Positions 63,362 through 64,000 of a DNA stretch of 64,000 bases are shown here, piece by piece (position 1 is the first letter of the stretch; each line of letters begins with the position of its first letter). The translations under genes and the position numbers were made by a program. The stretch is from Clostridium paridis. Lineage in GTDB: Bacteria; Bacillota; Clostridia; Clostridiales; Clostridiaceae. The notes beneath the pieces were generated by a model. The model made no database searches and had not been told where the DNA came from. It saw only the letters and a program-made list of their open reading frames with translations. The DNA lies in the NCBI RefSeq assembly GCF_016765615.1, contig NZ_JAESWA010000023.1:268093-332092 (forward strand), written 5' to 3'.

Positions 63362-63390
63362 TTGTTTGTTTTTATAAATACTATTATAAT
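63362..63390 (+). promoter_or_regulatory. Probable corA promoter
   Basis: TTGTTT (63362-63367) and TATAAT (63385-63390) are 17 bp apart. Between the GNAT terminator and this point (63167-63361) I see nothing else. Confidence 0.5.
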
Positions 63391-63435
63391 CTAAAAGTTG
63401 ATATATAATAAAAGCGTTGAAAGGCGGTGAGTAGA

Positions 63436-63522
63436 GTGGAAGATAGTCCCGAACCTAATAATGACACGATATTTGAGTTAAAACTAAAAAGGTGGGGGAT
63501 ATTATACACTTTGTATAGTTAG
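63436..63522 (+). CDS. Putative corA leader peptide
   Basis: A 28-codon frame starts at GTG 63436, 8 nt after AAAGGCGGTGA, which matches the ideal ribosome site at all but one base. The peptide begins MEDSPEPNND and ends in a basic and aromatic stretch (KLKRWGILYTLYS). An acidic N-terminus with two prolines is the kind that destabilises ribosomes at low Mg2+, as in the mgtL leader of Salmonella. Its end covers the left arm of the downstream hairpin. A GTG at 63427 is an alternative start. Confidence 0.6.
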   Translation: MEDSPEPNNDTIFELKLKRWGILYTLYS

Positions 63523-63552
63523 CTTAATATCCTCCATTTAGAAAAGGAGGAT
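63494..63552 (+). promoter_or_regulatory. Alternative hairpins in the corA leader
   Basis: Helix 1 pairs GGGGGATATT (63494-63503) with AATATCCTCC (63526-63535). Helix 2 pairs ATCCTCC (63529-63535) with GGAGGAT (63546-63552), which hides the corA ribosome site. They share bases 63529-63535, so only one can form at a time. Helix 1 frees the site, and its left arm lies within the leader peptide frame. Confidence 0.65.
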
Positions 63553-63559
63553 GCTTACT

Positions 63560-64000
63560 ATGTTTACACTACCATTCAAAAATGATAAAAAACAGCAATC
63601 AATTAACATTAAGAGTATAAATACAGAGGTGAAGATAGTAGAATTTGGTGGACTTAAATGGATAGATATCATAAAGCCTACTAACAATGAAATTAATATG
63701 CTTAAGGAGATGTATGACTTTCATGATCTTTTATTAGAGGATTGCATGACTGAACATCAAAGACCTAAAGTAGATTCCTATGAAGATTATAGTTTTATCG
63801 TGCTACATCTTCCTAGATATAAAAAAGAATATTTTAGACTTGATTTTGAAGAAATAGATATTTTTATAGGACATGATTATTTAGTTACACTTCATGAAGG
63901 AGAACTTAAGCCGTTGGTAGAGCTAGCACAAAAATGCGAATCAAGTGAAATTTCACAAAGTGAGTATATGGGAAAAGGGTCTGCGCTATTATTGTATGAG
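63560..64000 (+). CDS. corA: CorA-family magnesium transporter, N-terminal part
   Basis: The first 147 residues are visible (MFTLPFKNDKKQQSINIKSI); the gene runs off the window. The stretch VEFGGLKWIDIIKPTNNEIN, then LLLEDCMTEHQRPKVDSYED and IDIFIGHDYLVTLHEGEL, is the cytoplasmic domain of CorA-type channels, which carry Mg2+ and sometimes Co2+ or Ni2+. The pore motif GMN lies beyond the window. GGAGG lies 9 nt before the ATG and can be hidden in a hairpin. Confidence 0.9.
   Translation, partial: MFTLPFKNDKKQQSINIKSINTEVKIVEFGGLKWIDIIKPTNNEINMLKEMYDFHDLLLEDCMTEHQRPKVDSYEDYSFIVLHLPRYKKEYFRLDFEEIDIFIGHDYLVTLHEGELKPLVELAQKCESSEISQSEYMGKGSALLLYE

Noticed and set aside
63167..63560. M-box (ykoK) magnesium riboswitch before corA
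   Set aside because: I looked for the conserved M-box blocks in the leader and found none. The structure present is two short competing helices and a small open frame.
1..64000. CRISPR arrays, tRNA or rRNA genes
   Set aside because: No regularly spaced identical repeats and no tRNA or rRNA signatures were seen. The integration site is rnpB, not a tRNA.

Overview
The window is a low-GC, Gram-positive spore-former chromosome, most likely Clostridium sensu stricto. The conserved block prmA-rsmE-mtaB-HIT-rpsU-yqeY-yqfC-yqfD-pgpH-ybeY-dgkA-cdd-era-recO ... dnaG-sigA-trmK-nif3-rnpB, the sporulation genes yqfC, yqfD and a CotS-like gene, strong AGGAGG ribosome sites and very AT-rich spacers all point that way. 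No species is claimed.

Layout. 1-2.1 kb: an ECF sigma factor and its DUF4179 membrane partner on the minus strand. 2.1-27.5 kb: core housekeeping genes for thiol peroxidase, ribosome and tRNA modification, sporulation, c-di-AMP turnover, cell-envelope lipid recycling, DNA repair and replication, and pyruvate phosphate dikinase with its CcpN-like regulator. The block ends in the RNase P RNA gene rnpB.

27.4-59.6 kb: an integrated element of about 32.2 kb. It is bounded by a perfect 32-bp direct repeat that is the last 32 nt of rnpB (27428-27459 and 59579-59610), so insertion leaves rnpB whole. The left end looks like a phage early region: tyrosine integrase, CI-like repressor, divergent Cro-like genes with palindromic operators, a Xis-like HTH protein, a replisome organizer and a DnaC-like loader. 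I see no terminase, portal, capsid or tail genes, so it resembles a satellite or a decayed prophage rather than a full phage. Further in lie small zinc-ribbon genes, a YvrJ/DUF1659/DUF2922 set, an RHH protein, a DUF4046-like repeat protein, a frameshifted IS110-family transposase, a type III restriction-modification operon with a third nuclease-like gene, a TrlF-like PHP-ATPase, a sigma factor/amidase/DUF1659 set with a decayed second copy, and a SIR2-like NADase fused to an Hsp90-type GHKL ATPase. Three diverged copies of a hairpin-rich non-coding repeat of up to about 0.8 kb lie in the element. Two of them face each other around the central 17 kb.

59.6-64 kb: chromosome again. It holds the displaced rnpB hairpin, two zinc-ribbon membrane proteins (one with a von Willebrand A domain), a GNAT acetyltransferase and the start of a CorA-type magnesium transporter. 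Upstream of corA is a 28-codon open frame with an acidic, proline-containing N-terminus. It overlaps one arm of two mutually exclusive RNA hairpins, one of which hides the corA ribosome site. The arrangement parallels mgtL control of magnesium transport in Salmonella and is the observation I rate highest, followed by the SIR2-GHKL fusion and the non-coding repeat family.
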